Below, piece by piece: positions 59,401 through 64,000 of a stretch of 64,000 nt of DNA. Each line of letters begins with the position of its first letter. Positions within the stretch are counted from its first letter, which is position 1. The position numbers and the translations under genes were made by a program. Source of the DNA: Eledone cirrhosa. Taxonomy: Eukaryota > Mollusca > Cephalopoda > Octopoda > Eledonidae. The stretch is taken from contig OZ024748.1 of the NCBI GenBank assembly GCA_964016885.1, forward strand, positions 29,392,348 through 29,456,347. The letters run 5' to 3'. Below the pieces are notes generated by a model. That model worked only from the letters and a program-made list of their open reading frames with translations, searched no databases and was not told the origin of the DNA.

Positions 59401-60826
59401 GAATATTTCATAATTGCCCTTGTCTTCCTGGTTCAACATGAGAGAACATACATTTTGGCAGTTTTTCGAACTGAAAAATCAGTCAGCCAAAGGTCTGATA
59501 TTAGTGTTCCCACCTATTCCACTGCATAAATCCATTGCATTCCAGTGGTTGACCTGATATGGTCAATTGACAGTTGCTTGGCATGCTGAATAAACCACAA
59601 TAGATTTTAAGCTTCACGCCATGTTTTTTGACCAGCAACCAAGTGATACAAAATCTTCTGAGCAAAATCTAATAATCTCAGTTTGAAGTGAAGGATTGAG
59701 AAACAATGCAAATCTGCTTTTATGTTTTCATGGCACTGACCATGTCTTTCACTGCTAGAATATATCTTGCCAGAAAAAAATTTCTCCCATGCTTCCTTGA
59801 AGGAATTATAATCCTTTGTTATCTGGAATCCCTTGGGTAAAAATGAAATATCATTTGCATCAGCTCATGTGGGTGGCATAAATGACAGAATGCACCACTA
59901 TGAAGAAGAGATACCACCTTGCCATCAATCATTGAACACTGTTTTGCAAGTGATATTCACATTTATGTCATTCACTGTGACATATAAACCAAAACCTGAT
60001 AACATCCAAAGAAAGCTCAAGTTCTACACAGACAGCACATCTTGATCCTCTACTGCTTGTACCAAGGAAACTGGACAAATAAATAGAGTTGTTTGAAACA
60101 GGGTTTATTCAAATACATTATTAGTGAGCTGTAATTCAATAACACAAAATAAAAGGTCTTTTTTGCTGGGGCCAGAGTGCCATAAAGAGGCACTCTTTCT
60201 CTAAGTATGCCAAATCCATCCCTATAAAGTAATTTGATAAAAATTTACAAATCTAACACATTTATTTTTCCGCCAATCACAAATCACACCAATCAAACAA
60301 TTTTTGCAGTAAATGTCAGAAAAAGAAATCAAATTATATCTTCAAAATTAGATGCTTTCATTGAATAGTTTTAACTCCACCAGTTGCAGCTTGCTAAAAT
60401 TATTCCGACGAGCTATAAACTACTTTTCTGAATCAATATTTTTTGTGAAGATATGAATTTATTCCTAAATTTGACATTCTGGTTGCAATGAACATTTTGT
60501 TACACACATCTAAATACAGTGTATCATACCGTTACACACACCACTAAATGACATAATATTGTGTACACACATCTAAATACAGTCTAAAATACAATTACCC
60601 ACACCACTACATAACATAATACTGTGTTACACACATCTAAAACAGACTAAAGTAGTTTCACAGCTGAGTATGATATAAAATAATTACGCACATTTACACA
60701 CAATCTAAAACAAGTCTCCACAGACAGAAAGTCAATATCAATCTTTTTAATCAGATAATTGTAATACTTACTGAGATCATCTTCCAGATGCTGACTTTCT
60801 TCCAGAAATTTCGCTTCACTAAGAGC
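33837..60826 (-). CDS. SAFB: SAFB/SLTM-like gene B (18 exons seen, 3' complete, 5' beyond window)
   Basis: Joined exons give 957 codons and a stop in an unbroken frame. In order: acidic N-terminal part (exons from 60826 to 51425) rich in Glu/Lys/Ser; an RRM (about residues 320-396; RNP2 LWVSGL, RNP1 RCYGFVTM, and [12 protein letters not shown] typical of SAFB/SLTM); Lys/Ser-rich linker ending [13 protein letters not shown], a block highly typical of the family; a Glu/Arg-rich coiled coil (about 556-678); Arg-rich region; and a Gly/Asn/Met-rich tail ending YTGTSL. In other animals these nuclear proteins bind scaffold DNA and RNA and affect transcription and splicing. Adding the roughly 75 N-terminal residues seen in gene A gives about 1030, close to vertebrate SLTM. 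The SAP exon is missing from the visible part. Introns are full of LINEs. The 4.2 kb to the gene A start suggests tandem paralogs. Confidence 0.9.
34184..34715. other. Gene B intron, purine-rich
   Basis: GA-rich plus strand with repeated AGATATAGxGAGAGA-like blocks at about 34280-34500. No coding signal. Confidence 0.5.
34716..34858 (-). CDS. SAFB: Gene B exon
   Basis: 143 bp, [19 protein letters not shown] ... RVRSSL. Donor GTAAGT, acceptor TTACAG, phases match neighbours. Confidence 0.85.
35057..35263 (-). CDS. SAFB: Gene B exon, Arg/Glu-rich
   Basis: 207 bp, [20 protein letters not shown] ... RSRTDEKLG. Donor GTAAAT. Confidence 0.85.
35515..35845 (+). mobile_element. ATG-tailed LINE 3'-UTR fragment
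   Basis: TGGTAGTGTTGGTGTCACAA ... TTGGCTTTAGGAATGGCATC ... AAATAGACATTGAACAGTGA then ATGATGAA. Intronic in gene B. Confidence 0.65.
35887..36175 (-). mobile_element. ATG-tailed LINE 3'-UTR fragment, inverted to previous
   Basis: ATCATCATTTTAACATCTTC ... TTTCTACAGCTAAATGCCCT ... ACTTTACAGCATGTACTGAA. Confidence 0.6.
36206..36590. repeat. Tandem repeat, 32 bp unit
   Basis: About eleven units of AATAATAAATCAATGACAGC plus CATAACAACAAT; the spacing is 32 bp where measured (36223, 36255, 36287). The later units change to CAGACATAAC and lengthen. Confidence 0.9.
36655..36798 (-). CDS. SAFB: Gene B exon
   Basis: 144 bp, [15 protein letters not shown] ... ELPFQNES. Donor GTAAGT. Preceded downstream by a tandem array in the intron (36206-36590). 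Confidence 0.83.
37039..37146 (-). CDS. SAFB: Gene B coiled-coil exon, second of a duplicated pair
   Basis: 108 bp, [20 protein letters not shown] then [16 protein letters not shown]. Very similar to 37617-37712, with the same phases. Donor GTCACT is weaker than that of its twin (GTGAGT). Confidence 0.78.
37617..37712 (-). CDS. SAFB: Gene B coiled-coil exon, first of a duplicated pair
   Basis: 96 bp, [20 protein letters not shown] then [12 protein letters not shown]. Same phase at both ends (carry of two bases), so either exon can be included or skipped without a frameshift. Confidence 0.85.
37912..38075 (-). CDS. SAFB: Gene B exon, start of Glu/Arg-rich coiled coil
   Basis: 164 bp, [20 protein letters not shown] ... 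[10 protein letters not shown]. Matches the family's RE-rich helix. Confidence 0.87.
38405..38805. repeat. Degenerate tandem repeat, about 40 bp unit
   Basis: About ten units built on GTGGAGTTAGTGATACTAAC plus TACTxTAGTTTCAGG in a gene B intron. No coding frame. Confidence 0.75.
38919..39157 (-). CDS. SAFB: Gene B exon with DILSFDRIK block
   Basis: 239 bp, [20 protein letters not shown] ... [16 protein letters not shown]. Ends phase 0, donor GTAAGT. Confidence 0.88.
39321..39467 (-). CDS. SAFB: Gene B exon, Lys/Arg/Ser-rich
   Basis: 147 bp, [19 protein letters not shown] ... [11 protein letters not shown]. The acceptor lies only about 25 bp from a LINE fragment in the upstream intron. Confidence 0.83.
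39490..40075 (+). mobile_element. PHD-LINE fragment (finger and C-terminal part)
   Basis: [31 protein letters not shown], then [17 protein letters not shown] and [20 protein letters not shown] (39721-39978). The finger Cys are partly kept. It abuts the acceptor side of exon 39321-39467. Confidence 0.78.
40076..40380. other. Intronic sequence, not recognised
   Basis: A short plus-strand frame runs 40053-40376 without recognisable domains. Confidence 0.35.
40381..40503 (-). mobile_element. LINE endonuclease C-terminal fragment
   Basis: [15 protein letters not shown] followed by LGDSDHAMI is the end of an APE endonuclease (TLDLxxT ... SDH motif). It seems to be a different family from the PHD-LINE. 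Confidence 0.6.
40525..40680 (-). mobile_element. ATG-tailed LINE 3'-UTR fragment
   Basis: ATCATCACCGTTTTACGTCC ... TTTCTACAGCTGGATGCCCT, directly abutting the next copy. Confidence 0.7.
40681..42390 (-). mobile_element. PHD-LINE, RT to 3' end, YADD deleted
   Basis: Minus strand. The 3' end is at 40681 (ATC repeat, TTTTACGTCCGC). RT segment at 42267-41425, 280 residues: [58 protein letters not shown]. The frame then jumps, losing the YADD block and most of the finger, to 41324-40698 ([44 protein letters not shown]). An in-frame stop lies near 41073. Defective by deletion. Confidence 0.85.
42395..42488 (-). mobile_element. LINE endonuclease-end fragment
   Basis: The reverse complement matches the 14640-14740 part of the APE LINE ([24 protein letters not shown]). 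Confidence 0.6.
42496..43500 (+). mobile_element. APE-type LINE, 5' UTR and endonuclease only
   Basis: Same family as 13917-16693. 5' UTR 42496-42763 (GCTGTTCTGCTAGAGAATGG), then GCCGCAAAAACTGGCGATGG and an endonuclease frame ([39 protein letters not shown]). It ends near 43500 inside the endonuclease. It contributes a longer 5' UTR than the copy in gene A, which starts at GCCGCAAAAAC. Confidence 0.78.
43754..43844 (-). CDS. SAFB: Gene B exon after the RRM
   Basis: 91 bp, [20 protein letters not shown] then [15 protein letters not shown] directly follows the RRM as in vertebrate SAFB. Confidence 0.85.
43845..44685. other. Gene B intron, unrecognised
   Basis: AT-rich with one minus-strand open frame (44572-44258) of 104 residues that I cannot relate to a family. 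Confidence 0.35.
44690..44805 (+). mobile_element. APE LINE 5'-UTR fragment
   Basis: GATATAAGCAGGTAGCTGGA, GATGAATAAGCAACCCCAA and AAACTCTCACAACCCACTGG match 5' UTR segments near 42560 and 61000. Confidence 0.55.
44905..46030 (-). mobile_element. PHD-LINE, partial, YADD changed to YADN
   Basis: The 3' end is at 44905. 45874-45428 encodes late RT and finger ([61 protein letters not shown]); 45406-45062 encodes the C-terminal region. The second catalytic Asp of YADD is Asn, which would abolish polymerase activity. Confidence 0.83.
46033..46855 (-). mobile_element. PHD-LINE 3' portion
   Basis: ATC repeat and TTCGTTTAACGTCC at 46033-46060, 3' UTR, then the C-terminal region (46672-46424, [17 protein letters not shown]). 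Inverted relative to the copy at 47125-48730. Confidence 0.8.
46856..47124. other. Spacer between inverted LINE copies
   Basis: T/C-rich sequence without recognised content. Confidence 0.35.
47125..48730 (+). mobile_element. PHD-LINE, RT palm to 3' tail
   Basis: Frame 47161-47937 (258 residues) covers RT from [12 protein letters not shown] through [20 protein letters not shown] and [14 protein letters not shown] (catalytic YADD kept). It then carries a C4HC3 PHD-like finger at about 47602-47738 (CSVC, LCPKC, WVHKRC, ICGQC) and [16 protein letters not shown]. After a frameshift near 47925 the C-terminal region continues ([15 protein letters not shown]). The 3' UTR ends in GATGATGATGATGATA. 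5'-truncated, as is usual for LINEs. Confidence 0.87.
48787..48936 (-). CDS. SAFB: Gene B exon: second half of RRM (RNP1)
   Basis: 150 bp, 50 codons, [20 protein letters not shown], then [18 protein letters not shown], ending MISVER. Carries RNP1. Very conserved family signature. Confidence 0.93.
48967..49203 (+). mobile_element. PHD-LINE fragment next to RRM exon
   Basis: GAGCTAAGAGAAAAGCTGGG, then a TGGTATGGATATGTAATGCG stretch, ending in GATGATGATTAG. About 30 bp upstream of the acceptor of exon 48787-48936. Confidence 0.7.
49559..49653 (-). CDS. SAFB: Gene B exon: first half of RRM (RNP2)
   Basis: 95 bp, [20 protein letters not shown] then [11 protein letters not shown]. Carries RNP2 (LWVSGL). 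Ends phase 0, donor GTATAT. Confidence 0.92.
49763..49803 (-). CDS. SAFB: Gene B small exon before the RRM
   Basis: 41 bp, [13 protein letters not shown]. Acceptor TTACAG, donor GTAAGT, phase bridges 51425-52007 and 49559-49653. Confidence 0.75.
49804..51424. other. Gene B intron without recognised elements
   Basis: AT-rich. Short open frames are random-looking. A CA/TA tract lies near 50000-50030. Confidence 0.45.
51425..52007 (-). CDS. SAFB: Gene B large acidic exon
   Basis: 583 bp, from [17 protein letters not shown] through [17 protein letters not shown] to [11 protein letters not shown]. Acceptor TCTATAG, donor GTTGGT. Its counterpart in gene A was not found in the window. Confidence 0.85.
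52008..53580. other. Gene B intron with TA microsatellites
   Basis: TA arrays lie at about 52888-52925 and 53330-53405. A perfect 25 bp inverted repeat is at 53114-53138 and 53193-53217. No gene. Confidence 0.55.
53114..53217. repeat. Perfect 25 bp inverted repeat with 54 bp spacer
   Basis: TCCTTGAAGAATATTGAGCT plus AACAA pairs with its exact reverse complement at 53193-53217. Confidence 0.85.
53581..53760 (-). mobile_element. ATG-tailed LINE 3'-end fragment
   Basis: ATCATCATCACTGTTTAACA ... TTACAGCTGGATGCCCTTCC ... CACATTTACAGTGTG. It leads straight into the minisatellite. Confidence 0.7.
53761..54890. repeat. Minisatellite, about 100 bp degenerate unit
   Basis: About ten or more units built on CACTATGAGGAGGGACAGGC, CAGTTGGCxGCGCCAAACCC and CCACATTTTGGGAGCCTG. 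Relatively GC-rich, so frames stay open by chance on both strands; no protein is claimed. Confidence 0.8.
54980..55950 (+). mobile_element. LINE reverse transcriptase fragment (separate family)
   Basis: [15 protein letters not shown] (about 55070-55120), the catalytic box [11 protein letters not shown] (YADD at 55184-55195), KTKVM, then 55288-55575 with [18 protein letters not shown] and [19 protein letters not shown]. The C-terminal region continues in shifted frames to about 55950 (KRERP ... TWKG). Stops and frameshifts make it defective. It lacks the PHD-like finger. Confidence 0.8.
55951..56405. other. Gene B intron
   Basis: AT-rich, nothing recognised. Confidence 0.4.
56406..56439 (-). 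CDS. SAFB: Gene B exon (paralog of gene A exon 7)
   Basis: 34 bp, [11 protein letters not shown]. Same length, phase and donor context as 12974-13007. Confidence 0.8.
56440..56901. other. Gene B intron homologous to gene A intron 6
   Basis: About 56530-56820 aligns to 13745-13916 plus 16694-16805 and contains the empty LINE target at 56698-56710. Confidence 0.8.
56902..57093 (-). CDS. SAFB: Gene B exon (paralog of gene A exon 6)
   Basis: 192 bp, 64 codons, [18 protein letters not shown] ... EINIVLK. 12 bp shorter than 16836-17039. Confidence 0.85.
57094..57664. other. Gene B intron
   Basis: No gene or clear repeat. The last 50 bp resemble 20095-20146 of gene A. Confidence 0.45.
57665..57702 (-). 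CDS. SAFB: Gene B exon (paralog of gene A exon 5)
   Basis: 38 bp, [12 protein letters not shown], donor GTTGGT. 6 bp longer than 20147-20178. Confidence 0.75.
57735..58165. repeat. Tandem repeat of about 60 bp in gene B intron, left part
   Basis: Units such as CACACCACCATATAACATAA plus TATTGTGTTACACACATCTA then AACACAGTCTAAAATACAAT. It is interrupted by the MITE and continues at 60495-60660 on the other side of the RAG1-like insert. Gene A has a single unit (about 20212-20250). Confidence 0.75.
57791..57999. mobile_element. piggyBac-type MITE
   Basis: It starts CCCTTTAGCATTTAAACC after TTAA (57787-57790) and ends ATGCTAAAGGG before TTAG, a one-base decay of TTAA. About 209 bp, non-coding. 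Ends match the piggyBac copies in this window. Confidence 0.8.
58364..58485. repeat. Perfect 122 bp palindrome (61 bp arms, no spacer)
   Basis: Arms 58364-58424 and 58425-58485 are exact reverse complements around CAGATCTG. After one mismatch 7 more bases pair (58356-58493). Confidence 0.95.
58980..60230 (-). pseudogene. RAG1-like transposase core, broken by stops and frameshifts
   Basis: Minus-strand pieces in several frames line up in order with the RAG1 catalytic core. DGFG (Asp at 60218-60220) fits the first catalytic Asp in DGMG. VFE and CPVSL...EDQDVL follow. [20 protein letters not shown] carries an Asp (59924-59926) at the second catalytic position and the zinc Cxx[24 protein letters not shown] and LVAGQKTW follow, then [17 protein letters not shown]. 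The end is [28 protein letters not shown], where the Glu (59163-59165) fits the final catalytic residue in RAG1 NESGNK. At least four stops and several frame changes show it is dead. RAG1 and its transposon relatives cut DNA at inverted-repeat or RSS ends. The alignment is from memory of family motifs; a Transib relative is the main alternative. Confidence 0.68.
60495..60665. repeat. Tandem repeat of about 60 bp, right part
   Basis: Three units (TTACACACATCTAAATACAG plus TxTAxxATACxxTTACxCAC). Continuation of 57735-58165. Confidence 0.75.
60772..60826 (-). CDS. SAFB: Gene B exon (paralog of gene A exon 4), most 5' exon seen
   Basis: 55 bp, [18 protein letters not shown], donor GTAAGT, acceptor TTTTAG. 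Exons equivalent to gene A 1-3 are not seen between here and 64000. Confidence 0.8.
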
Positions 60827-60933
60827 CTAAAAATGTCAAAATTTCAAGTAAACTGATGGAAAGTTCCACACACATTTTCTGTGACTGTTAAATGTCTGTT
60901 AAATTTTACTATAACTATATGTATCTAACTTTT

Positions 60934-61377
60934 TGGCAGAGCTGTTCTGCTAGAGAATAGGTTGCAGGTAGCAAATAGCAATGCAGCCACCAGATATGGT
61001 TAGTAGCAATATAAGCGGGCACCTGCCGGATGAATAGGCAAACCCAGACCAACAGCAGTAAACTACGAGAGGAAATGGGGCATCTATGAGAGGAAATGGA
61101 GCATTTTAGTTCCCAAGAAAACTCTCACAACCCATTGATGTAGCTATGACAAGGCGAATAAAGATTCCCCTCTAAAAATGCCTAGTCTTCCAAGGTCTGA
61201 TGAAGAACCAGACTGGTGACTGGTGTGAATAAGGTCACCAAAGCTGCAATATAGGAAGAAGTAACAAAAAGGATCATACCGCATCATCATTCACGCAGGT
61301 TAACAAGGAATACGCTCAGGCCTTAGGTGGAGGAGCCTGTTAAAAATATATATTGCAGTCGCCATTTAATGCTATCG
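60934..61377 (+). mobile_element. APE LINE 5'-UTR fragment
   Basis: GCAGAGCTGTTCTGCTAGAG ... GATGAATAGGCAAACCCAGA ... GCCATTTAATGC matches 42496-42765 but stops where the endonuclease should begin. Confidence 0.7.
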
Positions 61378-61559
61378 TCAGCATCGTATACCTTCCTGCC
61401 AGATGATTGAACGTCTGAAAGTATATACTTTCCTTATGCATATTAACGGCTGAGCAGCCTAATTTGCATATCGAGTGAGTTAGTCGGCGTAATTGGGGCT
61501 GTTTGTTTGTTTACAATCAAACCGAACATTATAATAAATGTTCGGTAAACCCATACGTA

Positions 61560-61848
61560 CGTATATATATATGTGTGCATGTATGTATATATATATACAT
61601 ACTACTGTACGTCTGTATACATATATGTATGTAGTATACAAACATACTTACATTATATATATATATATATATACATGTATATACATGTATATATATATAC
61701 ATATATATACATGTATATATATATACATATATATATACATATATATATACATATATATATACATATACATATATATACATATATATACATACATATATAT
61801 ATATATACATATATATACATATACATATATATACATACATATATATAC

Positions 61849-61886
<38 letters not shown>

Positions 61887-61955
61887 ATATATACATATAT
61901 ATATATACATATATATATATACATATATATACATGTATATATATATATATACATG
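61560..61955. repeat. Long TA/ACAT microsatellite
   Basis: About 400 bp of alternating TATA, CATA and GTAT. It gives spurious Tyr/Ile-rich frames on both strands. Confidence 0.95.
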
Positions 61956-61957
61956 TC

Positions 61958-64000
61958 ATCATCATCATCATTGTTTGTCGTGACACCTACACAATCTCAT
62001 TTGTTTCGGCCTGGATGTTGTGGGACCAACATAACTTTACATTGAAAGGGGCGGTGTGGATGGGGTGGGGGTGGTGGGACGGGGGTGTATTTTGATAGAG
62101 ATGCCTACTGACTGTAGTAGGTTTTACTTTGTATTTAGGTAAGGCGGGTCTTCTCTATTACTGAGTACCGCCAAAGGTCTCGGTCCAGTGACATTGTCTT
62201 GGAGAGGTGTAAGCGTGTGAAGTCGGAATTTATCATGTCGTCCCAGGTTTTTCTGGTCTGCCTACTCCGTGGCTACCGTCTATCTTTATTGCCCTGCACT
62301 TTGTTATACAGCTGTCGTCTTTCATGCGCATCACGTGACCGTACCAACGTAGCCTTCTCTCGAGTAAACAACATCTGATCCCTCTTATTTCTAATTTTTT
62401 CCTTAGTTCGTTTATGCTTAGCCGTTCACGTATATTACTATTGCACATCCAGCGGAGCATGCAAGCTTCGTTCCTCTCTAGTCTGCGTATATCCTCTGCA
62501 CACAATGCCCAGGTCTCACTGCCATTCAGCATTGCTGTTCGTATGCAGGCATCGTATAACCTGCCTTTCATTTTTAGGGAGAACCCTTTAGCAGCTAATA
62601 GTGGTATAAGCTCTCTGAACTTTTTCCATCCAGTTCTGACTCTAGCTACTGTACTTTCAGAGCACCCTCCCCCACTGCTGATTTTGTCACCCAGGTAACG
62701 GAAGCTGTCCACTATTTCTATAGTACCCTCTGCGCAATTGAAAGAGCTAGTATTTTGTGGGCACTTGCTGCTACTTATTGCACCAGAGCACCGGCCACAT
62801 GTAAAATCTATGTTCTTAGTTAGCTTACCTGTGATCCCACTACATCTTTTATGCACCCATACTTTGCATTTGGGACATAAAATGGAGTTTCTACCTACGC
62901 CTTTCCTACACACTGAGCATGGCCATTTCCCGGAAGGGACCGCCGCCTTATTTTCTTTCTTACAAACTAGAACTTTAGTCTTAGCCAGGTTAATTTTAAG
63001 GCCTTTTGATTCTAGGCCGTACTTTCATGTTTGGAATTTCTTCTCTAGTTCGGTCATTGATTCAGCTATGAGCGTTAGATCATCTACGTATAGGAGTTCC
63101 CATGGGCAGCCGGTTTTGAACTCCTCTGTTATAGCCTGAAGGGCAATAATAAATAGTAGGGGGCTAAGAACAGAGCCCTGATGGACACCAACTTTTACGC
63201 TAAACTCTTCACTATATTCGTTGTTAATTCTAACCTTGGTGACTGTTTCTTTATACATGGCTTGTATAGCTCTCACAAGCCATTCGTCAACACCTAGTTT
63301 TCTAAGAGCCCACCAGATAATGGAACGGGGACTCTGTCGGCTTTCTCCAAGTCAACAAAAGCTAAGTATAGGGGTTTACTTTTAGCTAGGTACTTCTCCT
63401 GTAGTTGTCGTACAATGAAAAGAGCGTCTGTGGTACTTTTGCCTGACACAAACCCGAACTGCATTTCATCTAGATCAATTCTCTCTCTGATTAGTTGCGC
63501 TATTACTTTTTCTGTGACCTTCATGACCTGGTCGATTAATTTAATGCCTCTATAGTTACACTTATCTAGGGCATCTCCTTTACCCTTGTAACAGTTAATG
63601 ATGATGCTGCTATGCCAGTCCTTCGGAACAACCCCATTCTGTATGACTTGGTTTACTATCCGGGTGACCATGGTGTGTCCCACCGTTCCAGAGGCTTTCA
63701 GCATCTCAGCAACTATTTCCGAAGGCCCAGCTGCCTTACACGTTTTTGGTCCTCATGTTGTAGAACATGCTTGAACTTTCTTTCCTCTGCTTCCCTTCTT
63801 GCGAAGTACACTTGTCTCCTAGCTTCCCTCCTGGCCACTTGATAGTCTTCTCTACTTCCCCCATCCCGCCATACCTTCCAAGCCTGCTTTTTGGCCTTAA
63901 TTGACTCCTCCACCTTACTGTTCCACCACCATGTTACTCTCCTCCTACCTACAGGCCTGCTCCAGCCACAGACTTCGTCTGCCGCCGTCAGCAGGTTTGC
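61958..64000 (-). mobile_element. PHD-LINE, best-preserved copy, continues past right edge
   Basis: Minus strand. From the right edge: linker upstream of RT (63913-63713, KAWKVWRDGGSREDYQVARR), RT fingers (63704-63294: [65 protein letters not shown]), RT palm (63276-63025: [34 protein letters not shown]), then 62913-62233 (226 residues) with the second half of the C4HC3 finger, [26 protein letters not shown] and GVGRP. The 3' UTR ends in an ATC repeat at 61960-61971. Only a few frame breaks separate the parts (near 63710, 63320, 62990). The polymerase box is YVDD. Confidence 0.88.

Larger units (their letters stand above)
58167..60490 (-). mobile_element. Candidate RAG1-like transposon remnant
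   Basis: The block between the two halves of the tandem repeat is absent from gene A. Weak inverted ends are visible: GCACCCAGAAT at 58168-58178 and the complement of GCAACCAGAAT at 60476-60486. It holds the RAG1-like pseudogene and a large palindrome. No RAG2-like (kelch) sequence is seen. The boundaries are estimates. Confidence 0.5.

Noticed and set aside
61529..62095. Several long Tyr/Ile/His-rich ORFs on both strands
   Set aside because: They are readings of the TA/ACAT microsatellite.

Overview
The window is repeat-rich animal nuclear DNA, most likely from a coleoid cephalopod (octopus or squid). Three signs point there. There are tRNA-derived SINEs of types I know from octopus genomes. 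There is a LINE family whose 3' end runs into an ATG/GAT trinucleotide tail and which recurs about fifteen times. And there is a long, intron-heavy host gene buried in transposons. The species cannot be named from sequence alone.

Host genes. Two SAFB/SLTM-like genes (scaffold attachment factor B family: SAP DNA-binding domain, RRM, Glu/Arg-rich coiled coil, Gly-rich tail) lie head-to-tail on the minus strand. Gene B occupies 60826 down to 33837. I can place 18 exons that join in one continuous frame of 957 codons plus a stop; its 5' end, with the SAP exon, should lie right of the window or be lost. Gene A starts with a SAP exon at 29654 and has seven exons down to 12974. Its remaining exons are not visible in the leftmost 13 kb. 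Exons 4-7 of gene A and the matching exons of gene B, with pieces of their introns, are clearly paralogous, so this is a tandem duplication.

Mobile elements fill nearly everything else. From left to right: an RLE-type LINE (1-1640); four related piggyBac copies (1919-4541, 11657-12626, 17355-19180, 22683-23717) and a piggyBac MITE (57791-57999); a dead DD37D mariner (4845-6095); a mariner with an intact DD34D transposase and about 95 bp inverted repeats (6217-7526); a Helitron-like insert (13124-13583); an APE-type LINE with 13 bp target duplications (13917-16693); a decayed RT element (24945-27600); a decayed DDE-like ORF of unknown family (30290-31370); and many pieces of a LINE encoding a PHD-like finger, several as inverted pairs (notably 40681-49203 and 61958-64000).

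The most unusual object is at about 58167-60490, in an intron of gene B. It is a broken minus-strand ORF that matches the catalytic core of RAG1-like transposases, with counterparts of all three acidic residues, the CxxC and the final ESxNK block. It sits inside an expanded intronic tandem repeat and has a 122 bp perfect palindrome on its downstream side.
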